NCBI RefSeq assembly: GCF_009695745.1
Contig: NZ_VUNH01000008.1
Location: forward strand, 87,731 to 151,730
Direction of reading: 5' to 3'
DNA from: Pyramidobacter porci
GTDB lineage: Bacteria > Synergistota > Synergistia > Synergistales > Dethiosulfovibrionaceae
Length of the DNA stretch: 64,000 bases
Numbering within the stretch: position 1 is the stretch's first letter; the number at the start of each line of letters is the position of its first letter. Both the position numbers and the translations under genes were made by a program. This document shows, in pieces, positions 44,744 to 53,491 of this stretch. Below the pieces are notes generated by a model that was not told the DNA's origin, did not search any database, and was given only the letters and a program-made list of their open reading frames with translations.

Positions 44744-45570
44744 GTCTGCGCGACAAACTCGTCTTCGCTCAGCACCGACAGGCGGAAAGCCCAGCCCCGC
44801 CGCCTGAGCCGCCGCGCCAGTTCCGCCGCCGGCGGCAGTTCCATACCAGCCCGCCGCATCGCTTCCGCGTCGCCAAGCACTTCGGCCGACGTTCCCCGCT
44901 TCAGCACCCCGCCACGCTCCATCAGCGCCACAACGTCGGCCCCCGCCGCCTCGTCGGGGTGGTGCGTGATCAGCACCACCGTGACGCCGCGCTCGCGGTT
45001 GAGGCGATGGAGCGGCGCCATCAGCTCGCGCCGTGCCCGCGGATCGAGCATCGCCGTAGGTTCGTCGAGCGCCAGGCACGACGGCAGACAGGCGACGGCC
45101 CCGGCCGCCGCCGCGCGCTGCTTCTCCCCGCCCGACAGGCGGGACGTCGCCGCCGCGCGCTTGTCCGCCAGGGCCATGGCCTCCAGGCTGCCGGTCACGC
45201 GCCGCCGGATCTCCGCCGGTTCCAGCCCGCGGCACTCCGGGCCGAACGCCGCGTCTTCCTCCACCGTCGCGCCGACGATCTGGTTGTCCGGATTTTGGAA
45301 GACCATGCCCACCGCGTCGCGGATCCGCCACAGGCAGCCCGCGTCGGCCGTGTCCAGCCCGTCCACCAGCGCCGCGCCGGACGAAGGGAGCAGCAGCGCG
45401 TTGAGGTGCCGCGCCAGCGTGGATTTGCCGCTGCCGTTCGGCCCCAGAACCGCCATAAAACAACCGGACGGAATATCCAGCGATATCCCGTCCAGAGCCG
45501 CGCGCCGCGCCGTATCCCGATCCCCGCGCCGCGTCGGATAGCGGTACGTCAGATCTTTGAGACAGATCAT
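44740..45570 (-). CDS. ecfA1: ECF transporter ATPase EcfA1
   Basis: 276 aa. Walker A GPNGSGKS near residue 43, the Q-loop MVFQNPDNQIVG typical of ECF ATPases, signature RLSGGEKQR, Walker B CLALDEPTAMLDP and switch His in ITHHPDE. It appears intact, whereas its partner ecfA2 is truncated. It follows the S-component gene by nine bases. Confidence 0.92.
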   Translation of the reverse strand: MICLKDLTYRYPTRRGDRDTARRAALDGISLDIPSGCFMAVLGPNGSGKSTLARHLNALLLPSSGAALVDGLDTADAGCLWRIRDAVGMVFQNPDNQIVGATVEEDAAFGPECRGLEPAEIRRRVTGSLEAMALADKRAAATSRLSGGEKQRAAAAGAVACLPSCLALDEPTAMLDPRARRELMAPLHRLNRERGVTVVLITHHPDEAAGADVVALMERGGVLKRGTSAEVLGDAEAMRRAGMELPPAAELARRLRRRGWAFRLSVLSEDEFVAQT

Positions 45571-45579
45571 GCCGGGAGG

Positions 45580-46134
45580 CTAAGCGTTTTCTTTCCCCAG
45601 GAAACGCGCCGGCATGGCCTTCAGCAGCGCATAGGCCACGATGCACGTGCCGATCTTGTCGACGAAATTCGACGCCACGTTGCGCAGGAACGACGCCTGG
45701 AAGATCGACTGACCGCCCTTGACCAGCGCCATCACCAGCACGTCGGAGAACGAGCCGTTCAGCCCGCCGTAGACGAAAATGCCGATCGGCGTGCCGATCG
45801 CCGGGCAAATGAAGCTCAGCGCCAGACCGAGCAGCAGCGCCGTAAGCAGATTGAACTGGAACCGGCGGCAGACCGGCCCCGTGACCAGGCCGACGGCCAT
45901 GTTCACGAGGCAGAAGGGGATGTCCCTGACGCTGTAGATCAGCCCCGTGATGATGTTGCTGAGCGCGCCGACGATCACGCCGGCCGCCGGCCCGAACAGC
46001 ACCGCCGCCAGCACCGTGCCCATCGTGTCCAGATAGAGCGGGATCTTCAGCGCCGAGGTGACGATGCCCAGCACAATGCTCATCGCTACGGCCACGCCGC
46101 AGAACGCCGTCACGTACGTCTTCCGGTTCATCAT
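45580..46134 (-). CDS. ECF transporter S component, CD3073-like
   Basis: 184 aa with five to six membrane helices. The LDTMGTVLAAVLFGP and GVIVGALSNIITGLIYS segments fit the CD3073-type putative ECF S components. It lies next to a CD3072-like (TudS-related) gene, as that pair does in clostridia. The S component gives substrate specificity, here unknown; a thio-substituted nucleobase or related vitamin-like compound is a guess from the neighbour. Confidence 0.82.
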   Translation of the reverse strand: MMNRKTYVTAFCGVAVAMSIVLGIVTSALKIPLYLDTMGTVLAAVLFGPAAGVIVGALSNIITGLIYSVRDIPFCLVNMAVGLVTGPVCRRFQFNLLTALLLGLALSFICPAIGTPIGIFVYGGLNGSFSDVLVMALVKGGQSIFQASFLRNVASNFVDKIGTCIVAYALLKAMPARFLGKENA

Positions 46135-46235
46135 AAAAAAACTCTCCTCTCATGCTTGCGGCGCTCGCGCGCCTCGAAATAAAACGCCGTCCGGCGCGTT
46201 TTTCCCACGCCGAACCTTTCCGCTCCGCGCGGCCG

Positions 46236-46784
46236 TCACTCCAGCACCGACAGCGCCCGTTCCGGCTCCGGCGCGAAAAGCCCCTCGAAACGGAGCTTCA
46301 GCCCGTTCTCCGCCAGGAGTTTCCCGAACTCCTCCATCAAAACGCCGCGCCCCGGCGCCAGCCTGACCGATGACACGAAGGGCGCGAGGTCGCGGCCGCT
46401 CAGCTCGCCGCCCCACTCGCCGCGGCACGTGTACTTCACGCCGCAGCTGGGGCTGCCGTCGATCCCCAGCACGCCCAAAAGATCGATTTCGCCGTCCTGC
46501 GCGTAACAGAGAAGCTGCTCGCACACGGGTTCAAGCATCTCGCGGCAGCGCTTCCTGAAAAAAGGATGGTCGAACTGCTCGTACACGTGCCCCCAGCGCC
46601 GCCCCCCGTACGTCAAAAATTCCGGACACGGCAGCTGCAGCAGCTGTACGCCGCGCGTCAGCGCCCGGCGCGCCGTTTTCAGCCGCAGCCGTTCCTCGGC
46701 GGAACTTTCGCCGCGGTCGTAACGGCGTACCTTGGCCGCCGTGTTGAGCAGGCAGTGACTGACAACCAGAATTTTCCGCGCCAT
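46236..46784 (-). CDS. TudS-related putative desulfidase (CD3072-like, DUF523 relative)
   Basis: 182 aa. Three conserved cysteines fit a [4Fe-4S] cluster as in the thiouracil desulfidase TudS: SHCLLN near residue 10, LPCPEFLTYGG near 52, and DGSPSCGVKYTC near 108. The start at 46784 has GGGGA upstream; the longer frame is rejected. It heads the ECF operon. Likely role: removing sulfur from an imported thio-compound in the cytoplasm. Function inferred from family and context. Confidence 0.85.
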   Translation of the reverse strand: MARKILVVSHCLLNTAAKVRRYDRGESSAEERLRLKTARRALTRGVQLLQLPCPEFLTYGGRRWGHVYEQFDHPFFRKRCREMLEPVCEQLLCYAQDGEIDLLGVLGIDGSPSCGVKYTCRGEWGGELSGRDLAPFVSSVRLAPGRGVLMEEFGKLLAENGLKLRFEGLFAPEPERALSVLE

Positions 46785-47190
46785 CGGCGATCCCCCGTTT
46801 CCGTCCGCGGTGACCGCGCGGCCGTTTTTCATGCTCCGATCATATCCGAAACAAGAATAAAAACAAGAACATAAATTCATCGACCGCGCGGCGGGGACTT
46901 AACGGACTCCGCCGCGAAAACGCGAAGAAAAGCTGAAAAACGTTGAAAGGGGCGCCTGCCTTTTTCTCTGCGGCCGCGGGCGGCGGGGCGGGGGATTTTA
47001 TATTAATTTTGAAGCATATAGACAAACACCTTGTCGCAGCTACGTCCATGACGACGCATTCTACGTGGAACATCGCAAAGAAGCCCTTCGCTCCCGCTTT
47101 TTCCTTCGAACAACGAACGTCGCGGGGGAGCGAACACGCGCCGTTCGCTCCCCCCATGAAAATCCGGCCAAGGCTCCGGACAGTTTTCGA
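46785..47190. other. Gene-free region upstream of the module B regulator
   Basis: No gene supported on either strand. Contents: AT-rich DNA near 46995-47015, the degenerate parS-like site at 47057-47072, and the regulator promoter just to the right. A 153-codon leftward open frame here lacks a ribosome site and family similarity. Confidence 0.5.
47057..47072. other. Degenerate parS-like half site
   Basis: CATTCTACGTGGAACA matches the parS palindrome in 13 of 16 positions, with the right half intact. It is intergenic. It may be a weak or decayed ParB site. Confidence 0.5.
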
Positions 47191-47219
47191 TTGACAATTA
47201 CGCATAAAATAACTAAACT
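47191..47219 (+). promoter_or_regulatory. Sigma70-type promoter of the FadR-type regulator
   Basis: A perfect TTGACA (47191-47196), 17 bp, TAAACT (47214-47219). The start codon used is at 47285, leaving a leader of about 60 nt. Confidence 0.75.
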
Positions 47220-47284
47220 CATGACAATGCGACCGTCTTACAAACAATCCTGACCCCAAAATGACAATTTCAAGAGAGGCCGAA

Positions 47285-48025
47285 ATGGAATCCAAAGTCA
47301 CCTTATCGAAAAAAGTCGAAACTTATCTGAGGAGCAAGATCCTCAACGGCGAGCTGCTGCCGAACGACAAGATCGTGGAGCTGGACGTGGCCGGGGAAAT
47401 GGGCGTAAGCCGCGGCCCCGTGCGCGAAGCCCTGAAGACGCTGACGTTCGAAGGGCTTGTGGAGTATCAGACCAACAAGGGCTGCTCGGTCACGACCCTT
47501 TCGCCCAAGGACGCTTACGAAATTTTCTTCATGAGGGGGAGCCTTGAAAAGATCGCCCTGGAACGGTGCGGCGGGAAGTGCAGCGACGAGGCTGTCCTGA
47601 AAATGGAGATCGCCCTGGCCCAGATGAAAAAGGCCTGCGGGGACGATTCGCTGACCGCGATCATCGCCGCCGACGAGATGTTCCACCGTCAGATCGTGGA
47701 CATGGGGCGGATGTCGCGCCTGACCAAGATGTGGCAGATGCTCAGCCCTCTCAACGGCGCGATGTTTTTGACCGTCAAGAATTCGCGCAAGCTGGGGGCG
47801 GACGTTTTCGACGCGCCGTCGGCCAACAAGTACGCCGTCGCCCACAAAAACAACTACGAAGCCCACAAGGTCATCCTGGAAGTCCTCAAGAAAGGCGATC
47901 TGAAAGATTCCTGCCTCTGCCTCGACGCGCACTATCTGATCGTCGGGGAAAAGATCTATCGCATAAATTTGGAGGAGGAAGCCAGAAAAGCCGCTATCTG
48001 TAACTATTCAGCGCCGCCGCGATGA
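47285..48025 (+). CDS. GntR-family regulator, FadR/FCD type
   Basis: 246 aa. The winged helix spans residues 5-70 (SRGPVREALKTLTFEGLVE), then an all-helical FCD domain whose metal/ligand residues are visible in ADEMFHRQIVD, NYEAHKVILE and LDAHYLIVG. Such regulators bind carboxylic acids or amino acids. AGAGAGG precedes the ATG at 47285. Its 3' end overlaps the convergent DegT-like gene by 32 bp. It probably controls module B, mirroring the GntR gene of module A. Confidence 0.92.
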   Translation: MESKVTLSKKVETYLRSKILNGELLPNDKIVELDVAGEMGVSRGPVREALKTLTFEGLVEYQTNKGCSVTTLSPKDAYEIFFMRGSLEKIALERCGGKCSDEAVLKMEIALAQMKKACGDDSLTAIIAADEMFHRQIVDMGRMSRLTKMWQMLSPLNGAMFLTVKNSRKLGADVFDAPSANKYAVAHKNNYEAHKVILEVLKKGDLKDSCLCLDAHYLIVGEKIYRINLEEEARKAAICNYSAPPR

Positions 48026-49010
48026 ATTTCATGTCTTCCGCGGAAAAACGCTGGTCGCAAGGCAGGCTCAGCACGTGGTCGTATATGTACCGAGTATCCT
48101 CCTGGCCGTCCAGCTCGATCAAAGGTCCTTGGGGCCAATAGACCGAAGTTTTGACGCCCAGCGCCTGCAGGGCGTCCCTGACTTTTTCCCTTTCGCCGGC
48201 AAAGACCGTAAAGTGGCTGGGGACAGTACCGGCGTCGAGAACGGGGAAAACGACTTTAAGGTTTTCGCTTTCCCTGACGTTTTCCAGAAGGGTACGGTAG
48301 TTCTCGCGCCGCTTTCTGCGGATCGTCCGGAAATCGGCGTGTTTCATCAGATAGACCGACTCATCGTCGCTGCCGAAATCGTCGAAGATCCGCCGCAGCA
48401 TCATTTCCCCTTTCCAGAAGAGTTCCATATCGTCCCGTTCTATGGCGTCGTATCTCAGCTTCAAATGTTCCCGGTGCGGGGGCATCGGCGCGCGGGCGAA
48501 GCGTCCCCGCCTCTTGAGCGCGAAGCCGCCGCAGGCGACGCCCATCCACTTGCGCAGGCTTCCCGCCGCGTAATCGCAGTTTTCGTCAAGGCCGTCCGCG
48601 GACAGGACTGAATGGGTCATGTCTTCCATGACGGTGAGGCTGCGCGCCTTGCACTTTCTCACAAAATCCCTGTCGAAGGCGGAAAATCCGTAATAGCCGC
48701 AAACGGAAACGAGGCTGACGCTGTCCAGCGCGTCTTCGGAAAATACGGGGCGCATGTTCCGGTCAAGCGGATAAAATTTCAGCGCAAAGCCGGCTTTGAC
48801 GAAGGGGGCCACGACGGTCTCGCAGGTATATAAAGGAAGGTACGCCACCCGCTTTTTATCGTACCGCACAATGTCCAGCAGGCAGTGGTAGATCCCGCAC
48901 CGGCCGGACAAGAGATACACCAGGTCTCCTTCGGGGCACAGACTTTCGAGAAGCCCGTTCTCGCCTTCGACGGTCGCTTCCAGCGGGAACAGGCCGTTCG
49001 CTCGTTTCAT
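47994..49010 (-). CDS. DegT/DnrJ-like PLP-dependent protein
   Basis: 338 aa. The aspartate-aminotransferase-like fold is suggested by LYTCETVVAPFVKAGFALKFYP, the PLP-nitrogen Asp in VMEDMTHS, and a Lys in SLRKWMGVACGGFAL that fits the PLP-binding position. This is the DegT/ArnB layout, but more divergent than sugar aminotransferases. The start at 49010 has GGAGG eleven bases upstream. It is last in the module B operon after two creatininases. Reaction unknown; transamination of a product of that pathway is plausible. Confidence 0.75.
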   Translation of the reverse strand: MKRANGLFPLEATVEGENGLLESLCPEGDLVYLLSGRCGIYHCLLDIVRYDKKRVAYLPLYTCETVVAPFVKAGFALKFYPLDRNMRPVFSEDALDSVSLVSVCGYYGFSAFDRDFVRKCKARSLTVMEDMTHSVLSADGLDENCDYAAGSLRKWMGVACGGFALKRRGRFARAPMPPHREHLKLRYDAIERDDMELFWKGEMMLRRIFDDFGSDDESVYLMKHADFRTIRRKRRENYRTLLENVRESENLKVVFPVLDAGTVPSHFTVFAGEREKVRDALQALGVKTSVYWPQGPLIELDGQEDTRYIYDHVLSLPCDQRFSAEDMKFIAAALNSYR

Positions 49011-49078
49011 GTTCGCCACTTCCTCCGTTTTCAAACTCGAGCCGCACGCCGCGGCGCGTTCCCGAACCGGCGCGGGGA

Positions 49079-49837
49079 TCACGCTTTGACTTTTCTGAAT
49101 TCCTCCGCCAGGTCCGCAATGTAATCGGCGCAGGCCGCCAGCATTTTCTTTCCCCATTCTTCCGTGGCCGTGGCGGGATGATCGGGGCCGATCCAGCCGC
49201 TGTCGGTGATCTTGCCGATCTGGCGGGGGACGTTGAAGCTCACGCCCTTGTAGCTGACGCTGTAAAACCCCGTCGCCTTGATCGCGCCGGAGATGTCGTT
49301 GAGCTTCAGCGCCGGGCCGATCTCGCTCCGGTCGACCAGGGCGGGGTCGATGCCCAAAATCGCGGCCGTCTCCTCGCCGCCGCCGTGGCCGCCCTTCCAG
49401 GCGGGATCCATGTCCCACGCCATCAGCCACCAGTTCAGCACCGCGGTCAGGCAGCCTTTCTTGTCCATGTCCAGGGCGGCTCTTTCAATGGGCTTTATGT
49501 TGCCGCCGTGGCCGTTCAGGATCAGGAACTTTCCGGCGCCGTGGCGGCGCAGGCTCTCCATGACGCAGAGAAGGTACCTGTAAAGGACGTCGTTGTCGAT
49601 GTCTATCGTCCCGGGATACTCGTTCAGGGACTGCGTAGCGCCGTAGGGGATGGTCGGCGCGATCAGCACATCCGTTTTTTCCTCGATCATGGCAAGGAGT
49701 TTGTCGGGGATCAGCGTATCCGTTCCCAGCGGCATGTGCCGGCCATGGCTTTCGATGCTGCCGATGCCGATGATGACCGTGCCGTCTTCTTTCAAATAGC
49801 GCTCGGCCCGGGGCCATGTGATGTTTTCCAGTCTCAT
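49079..49837 (-). CDS. Creatininase-family amidohydrolase (tandem copy 1)
   Basis: 252 aa. The complete metal site is visible: ESHGRHMPLGTDT (Glu, His, Asp), NGHGGNIKP and GGHGGGEETAAIL (His, Glu). It should hydrolyse a cyclic or linear amide using two divalent metals. It shares long identical stretches with the next gene (WWLMAWDMDPAWKGG in both), so the pair arose by tandem duplication. It is downstream of the second copy and of the second Dpp binding protein. Confidence 0.92.
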   Translation of the reverse strand: MRLENITWPRAERYLKEDGTVIIGIGSIESHGRHMPLGTDTLIPDKLLAMIEEKTDVLIAPTIPYGATQSLNEYPGTIDIDNDVLYRYLLCVMESLRRHGAGKFLILNGHGGNIKPIERAALDMDKKGCLTAVLNWWLMAWDMDPAWKGGHGGGEETAAILGIDPALVDRSEIGPALKLNDISGAIKATGFYSVSYKGVSFNVPRQIGKITDSGWIGPDHPATATEEWGKKMLAACADYIADLAEEFRKVKA

Positions 49838-49880
49838 GATGGTTTCCTCTATTCTCGGTTATTGTCGCGTCCGCACGCCG

Positions 49881-49922
49881 CGGAAGGCGCCCTTCTGCCG
49901 AAGGGCCGCCTTCCGTTTTTTT
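49881..49922 (+). terminator. Rightward-facing terminator between two leftward genes
   Basis: CGGAAGGCGCCCTTC (49881-49895) pairs with 49900-49915 and is followed by seven T residues on the plus strand. On the minus strand, the direction of the flanking creatininase genes, there is no T run. It would stop antisense transcription coming from the left. Confidence 0.7.
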
Positions 49923-49964
49923 GTGAAGAGCCGCCGGCCGTCCCGCCGGCTTCCCGGCAAAATC

Positions 49965-50735
49965 CTATTTTTCCGGAAGGGGAAGCTTTTTGAACTCTTC
50001 CATGAAGTCGACGATGTAATCGGCGCAGGTTTGGAGCATTTCACGCCCCCATTCCTCGGTCGCGGTCGAAGGATGGTCGGGGCCGATCCAGCCGCCGGTC
50101 GAGGTCACATGATCGACGGGCCTGAGGATCTCGATATTGACGCCTTTATACTTGACGGACCGGAACCCCGTGGTCTCGAATTGGTCGGAAAGATGGACGT
50201 ACTCCAGCGGGCCGCCGATCTCGCCGCGGTCGACCAGAGCAGGGTCTACGCCCATCACGCCGGCCGTCTCCTCGCCGCCGCCGTGGCCGCCTTTCCAGGC
50301 GGGATCCATGTCCCACGCCATCAGCCACCAGTTGAGCAGCGCCACGAGGCAGCCCCTCTTCTCGAAGTCGAAACCGACGTTTTCGATCGGCTTGATGTTG
50401 CCGCCGTGTCCGTTCAGGATCACGAACCGTCTCGCTCCGTGACGGTAAAAACTGTCCATCACCGCCGTCAGCAAACCGCAGAGCAGTTCGTCGCCGATGT
50501 CGACGGTGCCGGGATAGCACGCCAGGGATTTCGTCGAACCGTAGGGGATCGTCGGCGCGATCAGCACGCCGCTTTTTTCCTCGATCAGTTCCAGGATCCT
50601 GTTGGGGATGATCGTGTCCGTGCCGAGGGGCAGGTGCCGGCCGTGGCACTCGCAGCTCCCCACGGCGACGAGGACGGTGTCGTTCTCCCTGAAATATTTT
50701 TCCGCCCGGGGCCAGGCGATGTTTTCCAGTCTCAC
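49965..50735 (-). CDS. Creatininase-family amidohydrolase (tandem copy 2)
   Basis: 256 aa paralogue of the neighbour, with ECHGRHLPLGTDT, NGHGGNIKPIENV and GGHGGGEETAGVM, so the metal site is complete. The GTG start at 50735 (VRLENIAW) has GGAG nine bases upstream and aligns with the N-terminus of the other copy. The region linking the second half (GGPLEYVHLSDQ) differs most from copy 1, which may reflect a changed substrate. Confidence 0.92.
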   Translation of the reverse strand: MRLENIAWPRAEKYFRENDTVLVAVGSCECHGRHLPLGTDTIIPNRILELIEEKSGVLIAPTIPYGSTKSLACYPGTVDIGDELLCGLLTAVMDSFYRHGARRFVILNGHGGNIKPIENVGFDFEKRGCLVALLNWWLMAWDMDPAWKGGHGGGEETAGVMGVDPALVDRGEIGGPLEYVHLSDQFETTGFRSVKYKGVNIEILRPVDHVTSTGGWIGPDHPSTATEEWGREMLQTCADYIVDFMEEFKKLPLPEK

Positions 50736-50797
50736 GCTCAATCGCTCCTTTTCCTTGAAAATCCGGCGCGTCCGTTCCGCCCGACGCGCCGGGACGT

Positions 50798-50872
50798 AAA
50801 AAAATCCATAGCGATGCTCCCCGTCGGGTCCCCGCACGGCGCCCATCTCTCGAGAAGCGATCGCTATGGATT
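50798..50872 (-). terminator. Intrinsic terminator after the second Dpp binding-protein gene
   Basis: AATCCATAGCGAT (50803-50815) pairs with 50860-50872 in a perfect 13-bp stem, and seven T residues follow on the minus strand. It lies between the binding-protein gene and the creatininases, which must therefore rely on readthrough or a separate promoter. Confidence 0.85.
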
Positions 50873-50898
50873 CCTTTGTTTACGGACGGCGGCCGTCG

Positions 50899-52431
50899 CT
50901 ACCGGGGGATCCTCACGGCGCCGAGTTCATGATAGCCGACGGGGTCGATCACGAAGCCTTCGACTCCCTTTCGCGCGCCCACGTTGATGGTGGAGTAATA
51001 GATCGGCGCGTTGTTGTTGATCTTCTTCAGCAGCAGCGCGAGGTCTTTGTAAATGGCCTTTCTCTGCTCGGGATCGGAAATGGTCCTGCCGCCTTCGACC
51101 AGCTTGTCCACCCCGGGATCGTGGACGAACGAGCGGTTGCCGGAAGCGCCCTGCTTGCTGGAATGTTCAAGCGAGTAATAGGTGTAGTCGGCGTCCCGGG
51201 TGGAAGTCGTCCAGCCGAAGAAGCCCATGTCGTGTTCCCCGGCCGTGGTCTTCTGGATGAACGAACCGAATTCCATGACCTCGACGGAGCAGTCGACGCC
51301 GATGTCCAGAAGCATGGCCTGAACCGCCTGGCAGATCTCGATCCTGGACTGGTTGTCGTTGACCCAGAGCGTGGTCTTGAAGCCGTTTTCATATCCGGCT
51401 TCCTTGAGGAGTTCCCTGGCCTTTTCGGGGTCGTACCCGTAAACGCCCGAAGGGTAGTAGCCGAACACCGATGGCGCGATGATGGCGTCGGCCGCCTGCC
51501 CGTTGCCGGACATGATCGTGTCGACGATGAGCTGCCGGTCGATGGCGTAATTGACGGCCTCCCGCACGCGCGGGTCGTCGAACGGCTTCCTGTTCATGTT
51601 CATGGAGATGTACCAGCAGGAAAGGCTGGGCGCTTCCAGCACAACGACGTCTTCGTTGTCGCGCGCCCGCTTGACGTCGTTCACGCCGAGGTCGTAGGAG
51701 ATGTCAAGATCGCCGGTCTCGAGCGCGATCAAGCGCTGCGACGTCTCGGGGACGACTTTCATGACAAGGTGGGGCGTCGCCGGCCTGCCGTCCATGTAAT
51801 CGTCGAAGGCGTCGAGCTTGACGGTGTCGCCGGGCTTCCACTCGACGAACTTATACGGCCCGGAGCCGACGGGATGCAGCTTGAAGCCCTCCTCGTCCTT
51901 CTCGACGACTTCCTTGCAGACGATCGCGGCGAAAGGAACGGCGAGGTTCCTCAGGGCGGGAGCGTACGGCGCGCGCAGGACCACTTCCACCGTAAAGTCG
52001 TCCTTGACGTTCACTTCCTTGATGAAGTCGACGATGTAGGAGACCGAAGCGAAAGCGATGGCGCGGTCGAGCGAGAACTTGACGTCGGCGGCCGTCAGTT
52101 CGCCGCCGTTGTGGAACTTGATCCCCTTCCTGATGTGGAAAACGTAGGTCGTATCGTCAAGCTGTTCCCAGCTTTCCGCGATCTGCGGCCTGACCTCGCC
52201 GGTCGCCGGATCGACGGCCGTGAGGGTGTCGAAGATCTGACAGGTGACGGTGACCGCGGGCGTCTCCTTCCCCTGATGCGGGTCGAACGACGTCACGTCC
52301 GCGCCCTGCCCCCAGACGATCGTGTCCTTGTACGTCTTTTCGGCCGCCTTCGCCGCGCCGCAGGGAGCCAGAGCCGCCGTAAGCGCCGCTCCGAGGGCGA
52401 TCACCAGAAGTGCCTTGCTGAAGCTTTTCAT
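50899..52431 (-). CDS. dppA: Extracellular peptide-binding protein (SBP_bac_5), module B
   Basis: 510 aa. Signal peptide of about 29 residues (MKSFSKALLVIALGAALTAA..., cleavage near AKA-AEK). The mature protein begins with TSFDPHQGKETP, the conserved N-terminal SBP_bac_5 segment, and has the DARTYVFH-like early strand (DTTYVFHIRKGIKFHNG) and VREAVNYAIDRQ. It is the solute receptor for the second importer. Unlike in module A, it lies downstream of the permease and ATPase genes. Confidence 0.93.
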   Translation of the reverse strand: MKSFSKALLVIALGAALTAALAPCGAAKAAEKTYKDTIVWGQGADVTSFDPHQGKETPAVTVTCQIFDTLTAVDPATGEVRPQIAESWEQLDDTTYVFHIRKGIKFHNGGELTAADVKFSLDRAIAFASVSYIVDFIKEVNVKDDFTVEVVLRAPYAPALRNLAVPFAAIVCKEVVEKDEEGFKLHPVGSGPYKFVEWKPGDTVKLDAFDDYMDGRPATPHLVMKVVPETSQRLIALETGDLDISYDLGVNDVKRARDNEDVVVLEAPSLSCWYISMNMNRKPFDDPRVREAVNYAIDRQLIVDTIMSGNGQAADAIIAPSVFGYYPSGVYGYDPEKARELLKEAGYENGFKTTLWVNDNQSRIEICQAVQAMLLDIGVDCSVEVMEFGSFIQKTTAGEHDMGFFGWTTSTRDADYTYYSLEHSSKQGASGNRSFVHDPGVDKLVEGGRTISDPEQRKAIYKDLALLLKKINNNAPIYYSTINVGARKGVEGFVIDPVGYHELGAVRIPR

Positions 52432-52528
52432 GTTTTTCGTCTCCTTTCGATTCTGTCCGCGCCGCGCCTCATGGCGGACGGCTTCCTTTTATTAAAAGCC
52501 GGTGCGGCTTTTAACCTGGATGAAAACG

Positions 52529-53491
52529 CTACCTGACTTTAACGCAGCTCACGAAATGGTCCGCTTCGACCTCCGCCAGCGCCAGCTCCCCGGACGTGCA
52601 GTCGGCGTCGGCGTACGGACAGCGCTTGGCGAAACGGCAGCCCGGCGCCGGATCGATCGGGGAAGAGATTTCCCCGGAAAGCGCGATCCTCCGCATAGGC
52701 AGATCGGGATCGGCGACGGGGATGGCCGAAAGCAGGGCCTTCGTATAAGGATGCAGCGGGTTCCTGAAGAGCAGGTCGGAAGGCGCCTTTTCCACCATCT
52801 GCCCCAGATACATGACGATGATGTCGTCGGAAAAGAACTTCACCACGGAAAGATCGTGAGTGATGAACATGTACGTCAGCCCCAGCCGGTCCTGCAGATC
52901 CTGCATGAGGTTCAGGATCTGCGCCTGGATGGAAACGTCCAGAGCGGAAACAGGCTCGTCGCAGACGACGAACTTGGGATTCAGCGCCAGCGCCCGGGCG
53001 ATGCCGATCCGCTGCCGCCGCCCGCCGTCCAGCTCGTGCGGATACGTGTTGACCAGTCTTGGGGCCAGGCCGACGAGATCCATAAACTCGGCGACTTTTT
53101 TGCGAAGGCTCTTTTTGTCCCTGCGGCTGTAGACATTCTGCACGACAAGCGGCGCAGCGATCGCTTCCGCGACGGTCATGCGCGGGTTGAGGGAAGCGAA
53201 CGGATCCTGAAAGATGATCTGCATGTCCTTGCGGAGGGCTTTCAGCCGCTTTTTGCCGTAAGCGAGGATATCCTCCCCCTCGAAACGGACGGAGCCGGAC
53301 GTCGGCTCGTGCAGCCTCAGGATCGCCCGCCCCATCGTCGACTTGCCGCAGCCCGATTCGCCGACGACGCCCAGCGTCCTGCCCCGGTCCAGCGTAAACG
53401 TTATGTCGTCCACCGCGTGGAGCGTGCCGGAAGGGGTGTCGAAATACTTTCTGAGATGCTCGACCCTCAAAATCTTATTCGTCTCCGCCAA
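52529..53491 (-). CDS. dppF: Dipeptide ABC transporter ATPase (DppF-type), module B
   Basis: 320 aa. Walker A GESGCGKS near residue 43, signature ELDGGRRQR (the same S-to-D change as the module A copy), Walker B FVVCDEP, and C-terminal cysteines in CRFAKRCPYADADC. The start is a TTG that overlaps dppD by 17 bp, with GGGAGGGA upstream; no ATG fits better. Confidence 0.93.
   Translation of the reverse strand: MAETNKILRVEHLRKYFDTPSGTLHAVDDITFTLDRGRTLGVVGESGCGKSTMGRAILRLHEPTSGSVRFEGEDILAYGKKRLKALRKDMQIIFQDPFASLNPRMTVAEAIAAPLVVQNVYSRRDKKSLRKKVAEFMDLVGLAPRLVNTYPHELDGGRRQRIGIARALALNPKFVVCDEPVSALDVSIQAQILNLMQDLQDRLGLTYMFITHDLSVVKFFSDDIIVMYLGQMVEKAPSDLLFRNPLHPYTKALLSAIPVADPDLPMRRIALSGEISSPIDPAPGCRFAKRCPYADADCTSGELALAEVEADHFVSCVKVR

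Noticed and set aside
44743..46153. Long leftward frame running through the S component and ecfA1 genes into the fused ecfA2 gene
   Set aside because: Only its last 196 codons (from GTG 44743) have protein-like content; the earlier part is out of frame with two well-supported genes.
46840..47301. 153-codon leftward frame between the desulfidase and module B regulator genes
   Set aside because: Low similarity to any protein pattern, no ribosome site, and it crosses the parS-like site and a promoter.
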